From Candidatus Zixiibacteriota bacterium (lineage in GTDB: Bacteria; Zixibacteria; MSB-5A5; GN15; JACZUZ01), in NCBI GenBank assembly GCA_024280835.1, contig JAJRPJ010000002.1:57141-121140 (forward strand): a DNA stretch of 64,000 nt, read 5' to 3'. The notes beneath the pieces were generated by a model. It had not been told where the DNA came from and did not search any database. It saw only the letters and a list, made by a program, of their open reading frames with translations. This document shows positions 19,001 through 27,355 of the stretch, piece after piece. Positions within the stretch are counted from its first letter, which is position 1. Each line of letters starts with the position of its first letter. The position numbers and the translations under genes are program-made.

Positions 19001-21046
19001 AATCTTTACGTTTCTATCCAGTTTGATGCGACAGTTGCTTATGTTAATAGTTTGCAGAACGCATTTCGTTTGGCGAGTGATTATCTTTATGATGTGACCG
19101 ATGGACAGGCGCGTCTTGACACTATTGTGATTACCGATGACGCACTTGGTTGGAACATCGCAGATATTTGGGTTTTTGCGAGTAACATGGAATGGCCGCG
19201 AGCTACAGCTAATGGTCTATTGTTGGCGGGTGGGCGGGGCAAGTTCTATATGCCTCGCAAGTTCTATGGTAATAAGACTGCCAACAGGAATTTGTCTGCC
19301 AATGAAAATCCCCTCAATACAGCTACGCCGAGTAGTTACAGAACATTCATTCATGAACTTGGGCATTATGCTTTTGGGTTCTATGACGAGTATGTGTTCC
19401 CAGATTCCGCTGGCAAATGCGGTTTTGTTGAAGAGTATGGTTTTATGGCGCTCCAATATGCAGGAACTAAGTTTAGGTCAGAGATGTCACATGAGGATAC
19501 TTACGGATGGCCAGATTGTGACAACACCGCGCAGTTTGTTGAGAATGGCAATTCATGTTGGGAGACATTTCAGGGGAAAATTGAGAAGGTTTACGATGGA
19601 ATATTAGCGCCGATAGTTATGCCGACTGAGCGTGAATTGCCTGGGGGGCGGGAGTTCTTGCTTGGTCCCAATGATGATTTGAGTTCTTTGGATGTCAATG
19701 TTGGCGCTAAGATGGTTTTCCCGATTGCGCCTAGCGCGCCAGCTATTCCTCCGAGGCGGTTCCGCTTCTTTAACGAAGGTGGTGTTACTCCGATGGGTAA
19801 TATTGAGGTGCAGCAGATTATTAATTCTTCTGGACGGGGAGTGAACCAAGGGTTCACATCGGATGATGGACACATTTATTTCATGGGGGCTTCGTCGGCT
19901 TACGGTTATTGGGCGGAGGGTTTCGCCGATCGCCGGGCCGCCAGCGGTTCGCGCTCGTCTGGTTTTGGGGATTTTTCGTGGTCCTATGGGCAAGGGGCGT
20001 TGCCTGACACTGGCGCTATAATGCTTGCGCAAGTTCAGGGTGAGTTGCCATTGATTCCTAGTGTTTCACTCTCTGCCAGTGGCATACAGTATAGTTTGAG
20101 GCCGTTGAATCAATTTGTTTCGGTTCCATCGGTAGTTAGTGATATTGGCGAACAGCGGATTGATTCGGCTGAGTTTGCGCTAAGCGGCGGTGAGTATCAG
20201 GTGACGATAGCTGATACATCTGCGTCTGAGTTCAGATTTACTGTTTATGCGCCTGATATGGCATCGGAGATGTACTTCTTTAGTTCGCGTGTTTCAGTTA
20301 GCAGTTTGGGTAGCTCTGGCGCCATTGGGAACTCAGTTGGACAGTCGGCGGACTTTTCATTGATCTTGGATGCTTCGAGTGTGGCTGAGAAGAAAATAGT
20401 TCTGGCGACAAGCTATCCGCCGATTCGTAGCGGGCTGTCGCCTAATCAGATTCAGGCGGGTAAAGTTGGTGTTGTGCAAACATTCCCTGCTTCGGCTGGA
20501 TTGGTGGGAGTCAATACATTGCAAATTCGTTATGCTGAGGGTAGCGCGGAGAGTAATGGAATTGATTCATCTCTTGAGATGACATTGCGAGTTCATCATT
20601 GGGATGACGCTGGGGCTCAGTGGACACTTGTCGGTGGTACAGTTGATACGGCCAACAATGAAGTTTCGGTGAAGATAGCCGAGCTTGGAACTTATGCGCT
20701 ATTTACAACTGATATTCAGACTGATGTTGGTGATGGTGAGCATGGTGAAGCTGGTGTGACGCTTCCGAAGCAGTTTGTAGTTAATCAGAATCATCCGAAT
20801 CCATTTAATCCGACTACTGAGATTTCATATAGTTTGCCTATTAAGGCTGAAGTGACAATTGCGATTTATAATGTGCTGGGTCAGAGAGTGAAGTTCTTTG
20901 AGCAGGGTGAGCAGTCCGCTGGTGCGTATAGTGTCACATGGGATGCGACTGATGAGCGTGGTAAGTCTGTGGCTAGTGGTGTGTATTTTTATAAGGTTAG
21001 CGCAGGTGAGTTTTCTGCTTCTCGGAAGATGGTTTTGATGAAGTAG
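16088..21046 (+). CDS. Large secreted protein with CSLREA/beta-helix region, CLCA-type zinc-protease motif and sorting-like C-terminus
   Basis: A 1652-residue exported protein. The signal peptide ends near TTEAQ (about residue 36). Residues about 40-510 are repeated beta-rich segments (GYWIFEGDSLRLLVREG…, FAFENGAWALKM…) like DUF7453 or choice-of-anchor propellers. A CSLREA domain starts near 516 (LIVNTTTDAPDADTTDGICD…ECSLRAALMEAN), followed by a right-handed beta-helix to about 720. The motif HELGHYAFGFYDE at residues 1089-1101 fits HExxHxxxGxxDE, the zinc-protease signature of CLCA-type proteins, with candidate disulphide cysteines after it. The last 85 residues carry HPNPFNPTTEISYSLP…GVYFYKVSAGEFSASRKMVLMK, a FlgD/type-A sorting-like domain. 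AGAGG lies 6 nt before the ATG. I infer a surface or secreted metallopeptidase; substrate unknown. Confidence 0.85.
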   Translation: MKSMNLTYQVKILAVLLALTSVFVMSLFISTTEAQYTKNVIVITGQDAPDVAGGVFGTFPGPQGIAFSDGGKALILGGLVTGANGITADNDEGYWIFEGDSLRLLVREGGPIVGYPQGIIVRGRIPAVFMSPNGQLGMYATYSPDGAFDGSTNGLFAFENGAWALKMFEGMIIPSGDTLFAFTVQAFNEGRALFTGGIRGPTVLGSNDNIIAEFGPNGISVLIQSEHALPGVPGDWIVSRTSSKPILTSAGKTVFSIQAGSISSNDRIGVVYSWDPIEGHIPLRVSGIDSTFVVFGSYSLNTTGNNVNKSWQVFGIDYGLFDSDYNLIVTEGDLADGSDGATFSNFNRFAIFDNDEIVFQAATSDGKLGIWGTDSFGLRKIARVGDAVPLNPNRPGDYRFWRVNNMELNRRGQVAFSDLVVESVIDSAYVGVWLGSIDEPLQLVIESDERVEVLADSFLTIESAFIINASIPRTGADGFHSGLNNNGEILLSISFNEGFSSGASGLLIARPGGLIVNTTTDAPDADTTDGICDTGNKLPDGRTECSLRAALMEANSDLGLDTIRFSILGAGIPVIKPTSVLPTITDPVVIDGTTQIDGLVELNGATSVVTSGTARVGVDGLTIATDGATLSGLIINGFSGNGVTLQGGSGHAIQKCIIGTNKDDDPNLGNVGHGIFISGSVGALIGGPDPEKLNTIAFNKRSGIFVESGDENQFTQNRIFSNGELGIDLAPVGVNPNDSGDSDGGPNGLQNYPVLDSVDVDIVTTIWGRIDGRIGESYQIDVYLSDSCDTTGFGEGKKLIESVQVSATVTGSTPFAIGTSTAPERGQYLSATATDAGGNTSEFSRCISASFHLLVDVNDKPIVEKKFAVFKVKNDRPTFTETFVDSVTTDKFGVADLTKYKIPDGDSLRFSRRLDSRDSPKRATSPKVAYSTMLDNAQFDSASSVMSYSVASNGMFREKDKVKMTHTTVAYNLYVSIQFDATVAYVNSLQNAFRLASDYLYDVTDGQARLDTIVITDDALGWNIADIWVFASNMEWPRATANGLLLAGGRGKFYMPRKFYGNKTANRNLSANENPLNTATPSSYRTFIHELGHYAFGFYDEYVFPDSAGKCGFVEEYGFMALQYAGTKFRSEMSHEDTYGWPDCDNTAQFVENGNSCWETFQGKIEKVYDGILAPIVMPTERELPGGREFLLGPNDDLSSLDVNVGAKMVFPIAPSAPAIPPRRFRFFNEGGVTPMGNIEVQQIINSSGRGVNQGFTSDDGHIYFMGASSAYGYWAEGFADRRAASGSRSSGFGDFSWSYGQGALPDTGAIMLAQVQGELPLIPSVSLSASGIQYSLRPLNQFVSVPSVVSDIGEQRIDSAEFALSGGEYQVTIADTSASEFRFTVYAPDMASEMYFFSSRVSVSSLGSSGAIGNSVGQSADFSLILDASSVAEKKIVLATSYPPIRSGLSPNQIQAGKVGVVQTFPASAGLVGVNTLQIRYAEGSAESNGIDSSLEMTLRVHHWDDAGAQWTLVGGTVDTANNEVSVKIAELGTYALFTTDIQTDVGDGEHGEAGVTLPKQFVVNQNHPNPFNPTTEISYSLPIKAEVTIAIYNVLGQRVKFFEQGEQSAGAYSVTWDATDERGKSVASGVYFYKVSAGEFSASRKMVLMK

Positions 21047-21071
21047 GGGCAGGATAAACTATTGTAGTTCC

Positions 21072-21851
21072 TCATATCCGGCCGCCTGATTTTCCCCGAA
21101 GGCCAAGGACCTCATCTTTGGTTATTGTAAAAGCATTGTGTGTTACGGTAAACAGTGTGCGATGGACCTTTTTGTCAGTTGTCCACCAATAGACTGTAAC
21201 GTGATGCCCTGACGAATCACTTGTAACTTTAGGCGCCGCTATTATTCTATAAATGGGGTCATTGTCCGCATCAATAGTATCTGGTATGCCACTTCCTATG
21301 CCTTTGAAAATATCCTGCCAAGAATAGAGCACATGGGGTGGTGTCTTTGCACTAATGTTTGCCAGTTCAAATGCAAATAAGGTTAGTTTCAGTGCATATT
21401 GAGAGCTCAATTCTTGGCGCCCTTCTATCTTTAACAAGTAATCTAATTCTCTAGCATAATCATCAATAGCGCTTCTGATTATTGGGGCTCCAAGCAACCA
21501 GCCAGAATCAGGAGTAACTGCGTATACGACAAAGTCGTTGTCCACTATGTATTGATCATCAACTGCATATACGTGGAAGTACGATCTGCTAAGAGGACTC
21601 TCTATCATGCAGCCAAAATGGATCATGCGATCTAGGATGTCATCGAAATCTATGTTCGATATGTTGTCACTAATTCCCTTGCGCTTTAGCTCCTTTTCAT
21701 GTTCTAGGCGTACCTCATAATACTGCAAAGCAATAGAAACTCTAGCATTCTGTATGACATCCCAAGACAAGTACCATACTTCTTTAGTGGAGGTCTTTGC
21801 TCCCAAAGCTAATACAACTATTATTACCAGTAGTGATTTGTAATTCATCAT
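21072..21851 (-). CDS. Exported protein of unknown function
   Basis: A 259-residue protein I do not recognise. It starts with a short hydrophobic signal (MMNYKSLLVIIVVLALGAKT), then a soluble alpha/beta region with an EVWYLSWDVIQNARVSIALQYY helix and a tyrosine- and aspartate-rich middle (FHVYAVDDQYIVDNDFVVYAV). The C-terminal part has strands VTVYWWTTDKKVHRTLFTV. No catalytic motif stands out. It lies 10 nt downstream of the HIT-family gene on the same strand, so it is probably cotranscribed. An unknown periplasmic or secreted role is all that can be said. Confidence 0.75.
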   Translation of the reverse strand: MMNYKSLLVIIVVLALGAKTSTKEVWYLSWDVIQNARVSIALQYYEVRLEHEKELKRKGISDNISNIDFDDILDRMIHFGCMIESPLSRSYFHVYAVDDQYIVDNDFVVYAVTPDSGWLLGAPIIRSAIDDYARELDYLLKIEGRQELSSQYALKLTLFAFELANISAKTPPHVLYSWQDIFKGIGSGIPDTIDADNDPIYRIIAAPKVTSDSSGHHVTVYWWTTDKKVHRTLFTVTHNAFTITKDEVLGLRGKSGGRI

Positions 21852-21861
21852 AATCTCAACT

Positions 21862-22212
21862 TCAAATTGTCAAGGCCTTGGCTTTTTTGTTTCCATTCTT
21901 GTCTGAGCTTAGTAGGTGGATGTGTAGGTGGAAGACTATTTGGCCGGAGTCGGCGCCGTTGTTGATTTGGAGGGTGTAATTGTTTTCGATGTTTAGTTTC
22001 TTGGCTAGGTTTTGAATTACTGAAGTTGCTCCTGCGATGATTTCTGGTGGTGTTTGTTGAAAGTCGTTGGTGTGTGCGATAGGGCAGATTAGTAGGTGTA
22101 GTGCGGCTTTGGGTTCTATGTCGAAGAAGGCGATGTAATTATCATCGCGGTGGACTACTTGGCTGGGAATCTCACCAGCGATGATTTTGCAAAAAATACA
22201 TTCAGTGTTCAT
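21862..22212 (-). CDS. HIT family nucleotide hydrolase (HinT-like)
   Basis: A 116-residue cytoplasmic protein of the histidine-triad family, which hydrolyses AMP-lysine and related purine nucleoside phosphoramidates. The N-terminus CIFCKIIAGEIPSQVV and the catalytic triad FHLHIH followed by LL are typical. The two N-terminal cysteines (C5, C8) of zinc-binding HIT proteins are present; with H43 or H97-type partners they may bind zinc. It starts 30 nt after the stop of the LVIVD/dockerin protein gene and has no clear ribosome binding site. Confidence 0.93.
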   Translation of the reverse strand: MNTECIFCKIIAGEIPSQVVHRDDNYIAFFDIEPKAALHLLICPIAHTNDFQQTPPEIIAGATSVIQNLAKKLNIENNYTLQINNGADSGQIVFHLHIHLLSSDKNGNKKAKALTI

Positions 22213-22242
22213 GATATAATCCCGTCTTGCGAAATACTCGTT

Positions 22243-24687
22243 TTATGGACAGGTTGGCAGTGGGCCACCACGGAAAATTGTTTGAATCAAGAAGGTTATG
22301 TCCGTTAGGTCAAATTTCCCATCACCATTGGCATTCATTTGATCGGGACAAGGGCCGTTGGGGCCGCCTGTGAAGATGCGATTGATGAGGAAGACGACAT
22401 CTCCGATATTGAAAGTTCCGTCATCATTGGCGTCACCTGCCAAACGACAACAAGTTGATCCATCGTCGTAAATTGAAAAATCATCAAGCGCCGCTTCGAC
22501 AACTGAATTGTTGCATCCCTCAGTGGCAACGAATTTGAACATAACTTGATTAGATAGTTGAATATAGTCGCGAATGCGAAAATCCATTTGTGTCCATTGT
22601 GCGGCCGCTAGAGTTGTGTCTTCGAGTGTGACCCAAGTCGTTCCGCCATCGTTTGAGACTGCGGTGACCCACGGGTCAGCGCCGGAATTGAATCCGTGGT
22701 TGTTGCTGAACCATCTCCAATAGTTGACGTGTGGGTTGCCGTAGGCTCTTAGGTCGATTAGTGGTGAGAAGAGTGTGGTTGAGCCAGAGCTGACATCATT
22801 TTGAGAAAACGAGGCGCCAGGATTTGAAGCGCCAGTTATCCAGCAGTAGCGGTCGGCGCCTGAGCCGTGATCTGAGTCTGGTTGAACTATATCATTGAGG
22901 TAGAATGTAGCGAAGGGAATGGAGCGCTCCCATGCCCCACGGGAAACGGATTGTTCACCCACGCGCCAGCCGAGATCCCATTCGAAGTCGTCACTATAGC
23001 CAGTTTGTAGTTCAAGAGCGATTTCAACAGGTTGATTCAGCGCTTCGATAATTGTGTCCGCTGAGATATAGCCCCAGCGATAAGCGGTGATTTGCTCTGT
23101 GCCTCGGCGGAGATTACCTAAGGAGAAAGAACCATCGTTGGCTGGGGCGATTGGGCCGAGGAAATGGGCGCTAACACCGAAACGCACGGTTGTGTCTATT
23201 GATGAGGCGCCGTTATTGTCGCGCACTGTTACGGAGCCTGAAATAGTTGCGCCTGCTTGGGCGGTTATGGTTGGGTTGAAGGGTGTGGTAGTTGCTTGTG
23301 ACATGACGACAGGCGCAAAGAAAATGTCATAGCCCGAGCGGAAGACAGTAACGAAGTCGGTTTGGTTTGGCGCTGGCAGACGATATGAGCCGTCAGCTAA
23401 GCTATATGTCATATAGTTGGTATTGTCGATGGATATTCTGGCGCCTGGGACTGTGGCGCCGTTTTGGTCGCGGATGGTTCCTGTCAGCCAGCCGTGGTTG
23501 ACTTCTGTTAGGGATAGCAGAAAGAGTCCATTGGTTCTGTCGGAGGCGGCGATTATGCCTGAGGCGAAATAGGGGTAGACCCCCCAACAGCCATTGGAAC
23601 TGGCGCTGGCTCCTTGGGGGTATGTGTCATAGGACGCGACTTCGACTGGGTGAATTGGGTCGGAGATATTAAGGACTTTTACACCTTCGGTGTAGTAAGA
23701 GATAAAAATAAGGGTGTCGCGGACGTGGGCATTGTGAATGATTGAGGACTCGGTGGCTTGATAACTGCCGACTTGTCGGATTTGGTTTTTGTTTTGGACG
23801 TCGAAGATGCGTAAGTGCCCGCCGGGGATTTCATCGGTGGTGAAGACGAACTTCCTGTCGGCGCTGGGCCAGATGCTGTGGGTGAAGTTTTTGGTGTAGC
23901 GGTGTATTTGGATGAATTCGGGAGCGGTTTTGTCGGTGACATCGACGATTAGTATGCCGTTGTTGAAAGAAGCGTAATAACAAGTGTCACCTTCGCACCA
24001 CATGTCATGGGTGTCGGCTGTGCCAACTGAGCAGAAAGCGTCAGTTTGGCTTAGAGAGCCGACAGCAACTGGACTTATTGGATTTGATAGGTCGAGAATT
24101 CGGATGTCAGCTTTGCCGACTCCGTTCATGCCCAAGTAGGCAAAGCCAATAGTGGTGTCAATGTAGATATTGTGTGAGCCAGGTATATCTGGAGCGTTGA
24201 AGGCGCCGACAGTTATTGCGCTATCCGGTAGGAATCCTAAATCGATGATTTGGATTGGTCCGCTTTGTTCTGCGGCGTAGGCATAGCGTTGATAAGTCTT
24301 CACATCTTTGAGGTCGCCCCCGAGAGCGTCAACTGTGGCGACTAAGATTGGATTTGTGGGAGTGGCTATGTCGTAGATCTCGAGTCCGGTTCCGACGCAA
24401 AGCAGTACATATTCATTACTGTCAAGGGGATTTGTCCAGCCCCAAATGTCCTCGGCGGCGCCGCTACTGACGGGACGATTCGAGAGCAGGTTCAGGTTGT
24501 AGTCGGGGACAGAGAATAGCTCTTCTTCTTCGGCTTGAGATACCGAACAAAGAGTGGCGCTGAGTAGCAGGGCTAGCGCAGAAGCCATAACGAAATAGTT
24601 TACTCTAGAGAGAATGCTAAATTTACGGGTAGCTATTGGCGCTGACTCTATTGTTAACACTAGCTCGATAACTCCATTGTAAGTCAT
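22243..24687 (-). CDS. Secreted choice-of-anchor B (LVIVD repeat) protein with dockerin-like end
   Basis: Exported protein of about 814 residues. A signal segment (VMASALALLLSATLCSVSQA) precedes about 340 residues of LVIVD-type propeller repeats (LKDVKTYQRYAYAAEQSGPIQIIDL, FTHSIWPSADRKFVFTTDE), the choice-of-anchor B arrangement. Two carboxypeptidase-regulatory-like beta domains follow (GTIRDQNGATVPGARISID…; ISGSVTVRDNNG…), then an immune-inhibitor-A-like jelly roll (DDFEWDLGWRVG…LIDLRAYGNPHVNYWRWF…). A dockerin-like doublet ends the protein (GDANDDGTFNIGDV, MNANGDGKFDLTDI). The start is uncertain: the frame is open to TTG at 24786, ATG at 24687 gives a basic n-region before the signal, and ATG at 24588 gives a signal with no positive charge. 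None has a good Shine-Dalgarno. Confidence 0.83.
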   Translation of the reverse strand: MTYNGVIELVLTIESAPIATRKFSILSRVNYFVMASALALLLSATLCSVSQAEEEELFSVPDYNLNLLSNRPVSSGAAEDIWGWTNPLDSNEYVLLCVGTGLEIYDIATPTNPILVATVDALGGDLKDVKTYQRYAYAAEQSGPIQIIDLGFLPDSAITVGAFNAPDIPGSHNIYIDTTIGFAYLGMNGVGKADIRILDLSNPISPVAVGSLSQTDAFCSVGTADTHDMWCEGDTCYYASFNNGILIVDVTDKTAPEFIQIHRYTKNFTHSIWPSADRKFVFTTDEIPGGHLRIFDVQNKNQIRQVGSYQATESSIIHNAHVRDTLIFISYYTEGVKVLNISDPIHPVEVASYDTYPQGASASSNGCWGVYPYFASGIIAASDRTNGLFLLSLTEVNHGWLTGTIRDQNGATVPGARISIDNTNYMTYSLADGSYRLPAPNQTDFVTVFRSGYDIFFAPVVMSQATTTPFNPTITAQAGATISGSVTVRDNNGASSIDTTVRFGVSAHFLGPIAPANDGSFSLGNLRRGTEQITAYRWGYISADTIIEALNQPVEIALELQTGYSDDFEWDLGWRVGEQSVSRGAWERSIPFATFYLNDIVQPDSDHGSGADRYCWITGASNPGASFSQNDVSSGSTTLFSPLIDLRAYGNPHVNYWRWFSNNHGFNSGADPWVTAVSNDGGTTWVTLEDTTLAAAQWTQMDFRIRDYIQLSNQVMFKFVATEGCNNSVVEAALDDFSIYDDGSTCCRLAGDANDDGTFNIGDVVFLINRIFTGGPNGPCPDQMNANGDGKFDLTDITFLIQTIFRGGPLPTCP

Positions 24688-25228
24688 GTCTTGATGTTGG
24701 TCTATAGGCATGGGAGGGGAGAGGGAACAGGAAATAGCCACATCCCATTGATTATGTAACATAGACAATGGTTGTGATAGTTCCAAATCGGGACAAATTA
24801 GACACTAAGCGGATGGGCGGCAATTACCGACTATAAAGAAACAGCGGATAGCGTCTTGGATACTGCCGTTGAATCGGTGATTGCCTCTGAATCGTGTCAG
24901 GTGTTCTCATTTGTTAGGCCTGATGGTCAGATTCAGGGTCAGGCGCTTTTTAAGGCGCCAGGAAAATTATTCCACTTTTTGTTTGATACCATTCTTTGGG
25001 CGGCAAAATATGACAAATAAGAAACAGTCTTCATAAAATGTCGCAATAAAAGTGGACGAGAGCTTCAAGATGTGTTATTATTCTTACAGCCCTTGTGCAG
25101 TATGGGTTACAAATTGGACCGTCAGGAGTGTCAGATTGTACATGGATGTGCGATTGGATACGAGAAAAGTGATAGCGTTTTTCATCGCACAATCACAATC
25201 ATGATCTTTCAAAGAGGGGGAAGTGTCT
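24688..25228. other. 541-nt region between divergent genes
   Basis: Separates the minus-strand LVIVD protein from the plus-strand receiver gene, so it should hold both promoters, but I see no strong match to the sigma70 consensus. The left end may be coding if the upstream TTG start at 24786 is used. The short plus-strand frame at 25072-25287 has no ribosome binding site and overlaps the receiver start, so I do not call it. Confidence 0.4.
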
Positions 25229-25657
25229 ATGGGGGCCATGGACGAAACAAGGCAAGGAATGTCTGGAGTTGTTCTATTGATGGATGACGAAGAGTGTATT
25301 CGAACAGTTTCAGAACGTTCAATGAGTCGATACGGTTATCGTATGTATTTAGCGACCAATGGCGAAGAAGCGCTGGCGATATACGAGCGGCAGATGCAGA
25401 CCGATGAATCGATAGATGTGGTTATTCTAGATATAACAGTTGCAGGTGGTATGGGGGGAGCTGAAACAATCGTATTGTTGCGAAAACTTGACCCGAAGGT
25501 AACGGCTTTCGTTTCAAGTGGGTATTGTAATAATCCGATGATGTCTGACCCTGAGAAGTATGGATTTGTTGAGGCCATCGGTAAACCCTACCGCATAGCG
25601 GATTTGCATCAAGCATTACAAAAAGCCATCGGTAAGAAAAGAGGAATGACCTCTTAG
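25229..25657 (+). CDS. Stand-alone response-regulator receiver protein
   Basis: A 142-residue cytoplasmic protein made only of a receiver domain. The acidic pair is in VLLMDDEECIR, the phospho-acceptor aspartate is in VVILDITVAGGMGG, the switch residues are in FVSSGY, and the conserved lysine is in AIGKPYR. The DITVAGGMGG form is typical of receivers fused to hybrid histidine kinases, so this may act in a phosphorelay with a kinase encoded elsewhere; no kinase gene is adjacent. I chose ATG at 25229 because AGAGGGGG at 25213-25220 is 8 nt before it; the in-frame GTG at 25223 is too close. A terminator follows 30 nt after the stop. Confidence 0.9.
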   Translation: MGAMDETRQGMSGVVLLMDDEECIRTVSERSMSRYGYRMYLATNGEEALAIYERQMQTDESIDVVILDITVAGGMGGAETIVLLRKLDPKVTAFVSSGYCNNPMMSDPEKYGFVEAIGKPYRIADLHQALQKAIGKKRGMTS

Positions 25658-25687
25658 CTGTCAATTCATAGTAGTTGCTTGATTTTT

Positions 25688-25723
25688 AGCGCCCTGGCAA
25701 TTGTGTCTGGGCGTTGTTTTTTT
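25688..25723 (+). terminator. Intrinsic terminator after the receiver gene
   Basis: AGCGCCC (25688-25694) pairs with GGGCGTT (25709-25715) and is followed by seven Ts at 25717-25723, 30 nt after the stop codon. Confidence 0.8.
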
Positions 25724-25918
25724 CAGAGATGATTGCCACTCATCTAATGTAAGGCGATCAATATTGCCAATACGGCCCATTCACCTTATCTTCTTGGCTC
25801 GGTTCAGGTTCTTGCTGTTCCGATGGAAGTTGTGAATGGCTGTTGGCAATAACTGTTTTTGAGCGTGGACGCCGTTGGCGTGACTGTCTCTTGAGCGATA
25901 GCATAGTAGGAGGGCATA

Positions 25919-26671
25919 GTGTCCGGTCACAGTAAATGGTCGACGATTAAGCGCAAAAAGGGCAAGTTGGATGCCGCCCGTGGCAAAATCTTCACAAAAC
26001 TAATCAAAGAAATAACAGTTGCCGCTCGTGCTGGCGGCGGCGACGAGGCTGCTAATCCTCGATTGCGGACAGCGGTTTTGAGCGCCAAAGCTCAAAATAT
26101 GCCTGCTGATAATATAAAGCGTGGTATTCTAAAAGGCACTGGTGAGATTCCAGGTGTCGTCTATGAAGAGACGACCTATGAGGGCTATGGCCCTGGTGGC
26201 GTGGCTTTGTATTTGGAATGTATGACCGACAATAAGCAGCGCACAGTAGCTGACATTCGGCATTTGCTCTCAAAATATGGTGGTAATCTTGGCGAGAATG
26301 GTTGTGTTGGCTACCTCTTTCAACGCCAAGGCCAAATCCAGATTCCGACCGAAGGCGTTGATGAAGAGGCCTTGATGGAGCTTGCTCTTGAAAAGGGCGC
26401 CGAGAACTTCGAGAATGAAGGCGATATGTTTTCGATTACTACTGGCGCCTCGGATATGTTGGCCATGCGCGATGATCTTGAGGCCGCTGGTTTCAAAATT
26501 GAATCTTCCGAGACAATTCAGACACCTTCGATGATGGTTACACTAGATGAAGATACTGCGATTAAGTTTCTTAAGCTCTATGACGCTCTGGATGATTGCG
26601 AAGATGTTCAGAAAGTTTGGGGTAATTTTGATATCCCAGACGATGTGATGGCGAAGCTTTCCGACGAATAG
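25919..26671 (+). CDS. yebC: YebC/PmpR family protein
   Basis: A 250-residue cytoplasmic protein of the YebC family, whose members act as transcription regulators (of ruvABC and quorum genes in some species) or help translate proline stretches. The hallmark N-terminus SGHSKWSTIKRKKG…FTKLIKEITVAAR and the GYGPGGVALYLECMTDNKQRTVADIRHL motif are present. The start is GTG at 25919: GGAGG lies 5 nt upstream, and the family begins exactly at (M)SGHSKW. It is followed by ruvC and ruvA on the same strand, a conserved cluster, and this supports coregulation of Holliday-junction genes. Confidence 0.97.
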   Translation: MSGHSKWSTIKRKKGKLDAARGKIFTKLIKEITVAARAGGGDEAANPRLRTAVLSAKAQNMPADNIKRGILKGTGEIPGVVYEETTYEGYGPGGVALYLECMTDNKQRTVADIRHLLSKYGGNLGENGCVGYLFQRQGQIQIPTEGVDEEALMELALEKGAENFENEGDMFSITTGASDMLAMRDDLEAAGFKIESSETIQTPSMMVTLDEDTAIKFLKLYDALDDCEDVQKVWGNFDIPDDVMAKLSDE

Positions 26672-26767
26672 TTTTTATCAAATTTCTCCGATGTATTCGG
26701 AAGCCGAAGAATGTGATACTGGTGTGTTGATTTTTGCTTGTGTCAGATCATGTTTCTGTGCAGATTC

Positions 26768-27304
26768 ATGGCTGTGAGTGACGTAGTTGACATACAAAGC
26801 GAAAATCTAATCATATTGGGTATTGATCCTGGTTTGAACAACACTGGTTATGGTGTGATCTCGGTATGTGGTGACGAAGTTACTTTGGTTGAGGCTGGAG
26901 TAGTGAAGACTAATCCTCGCGATGAGATGGCTTCTCGGCTTAACGAAATCTATTGCGGACTGGGTTCTGTCATTCGCGAGTTCAATCCTGAATTGATGGC
27001 TGTCGAGGATTTGTATTCGCATTTTGGGCATCCCAAGACTGCGATAATTATGGGTCATGCGAGGGCGATGGTGTTTTTGCAATCTGCGCAATGTGGAGTT
27101 CCGATTGAGACTTATGCTGCAACTAAAGTTAAGTCGGCATTGACTGGCAACGGTCGGGCTAGCAAGGAGCAGATGCAGTTGATGGTTAAGACTCGTTTGA
27201 AACTGGATAGAGTTCCAAAACCTGCGGATGCCGCTGATGCTTTAGCTGTTGCGCTTTGTCATTGGCATACACATTTCCAACTACAAAAAACGGCGATGTT
27301 TTAG
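26768..27304 (+). CDS. ruvC: Crossover junction endodeoxyribonuclease RuvC
   Basis: Resolves Holliday junctions by symmetric cleavage, guided by RuvAB. The four acidic active-site residues are visible: D in ILGIDPG, E in MAVEDLY, and the two aspartates in KPADAADALAVALCH. The HFGHPKTAIIMGHARA segment is typical. I chose ATG at 26768 (MAVSDVVDIQSE), giving 178 residues, close to the usual 165-180; the frame is open 30 nt further upstream. No clear ribosome binding site precedes it. ruvA starts 51 nt downstream. Confidence 0.96.
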   Translation: MAVSDVVDIQSENLIILGIDPGLNNTGYGVISVCGDEVTLVEAGVVKTNPRDEMASRLNEIYCGLGSVIREFNPELMAVEDLYSHFGHPKTAIIMGHARAMVFLQSAQCGVPIETYAATKVKSALTGNGRASKEQMQLMVKTRLKLDRVPKPADAADALAVALCHWHTHFQLQKTAMF

Positions 27305-27355
27305 AAGTTTTGTTTTGGTTATGTGTAGCGCTGAAAACATGAAATTGACTTTACT

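Noticed and set aside
25072..25287. 71-residue frame before the receiver gene
   Set aside because: Overlaps the receiver gene start in another phase and lacks a ribosome binding site.
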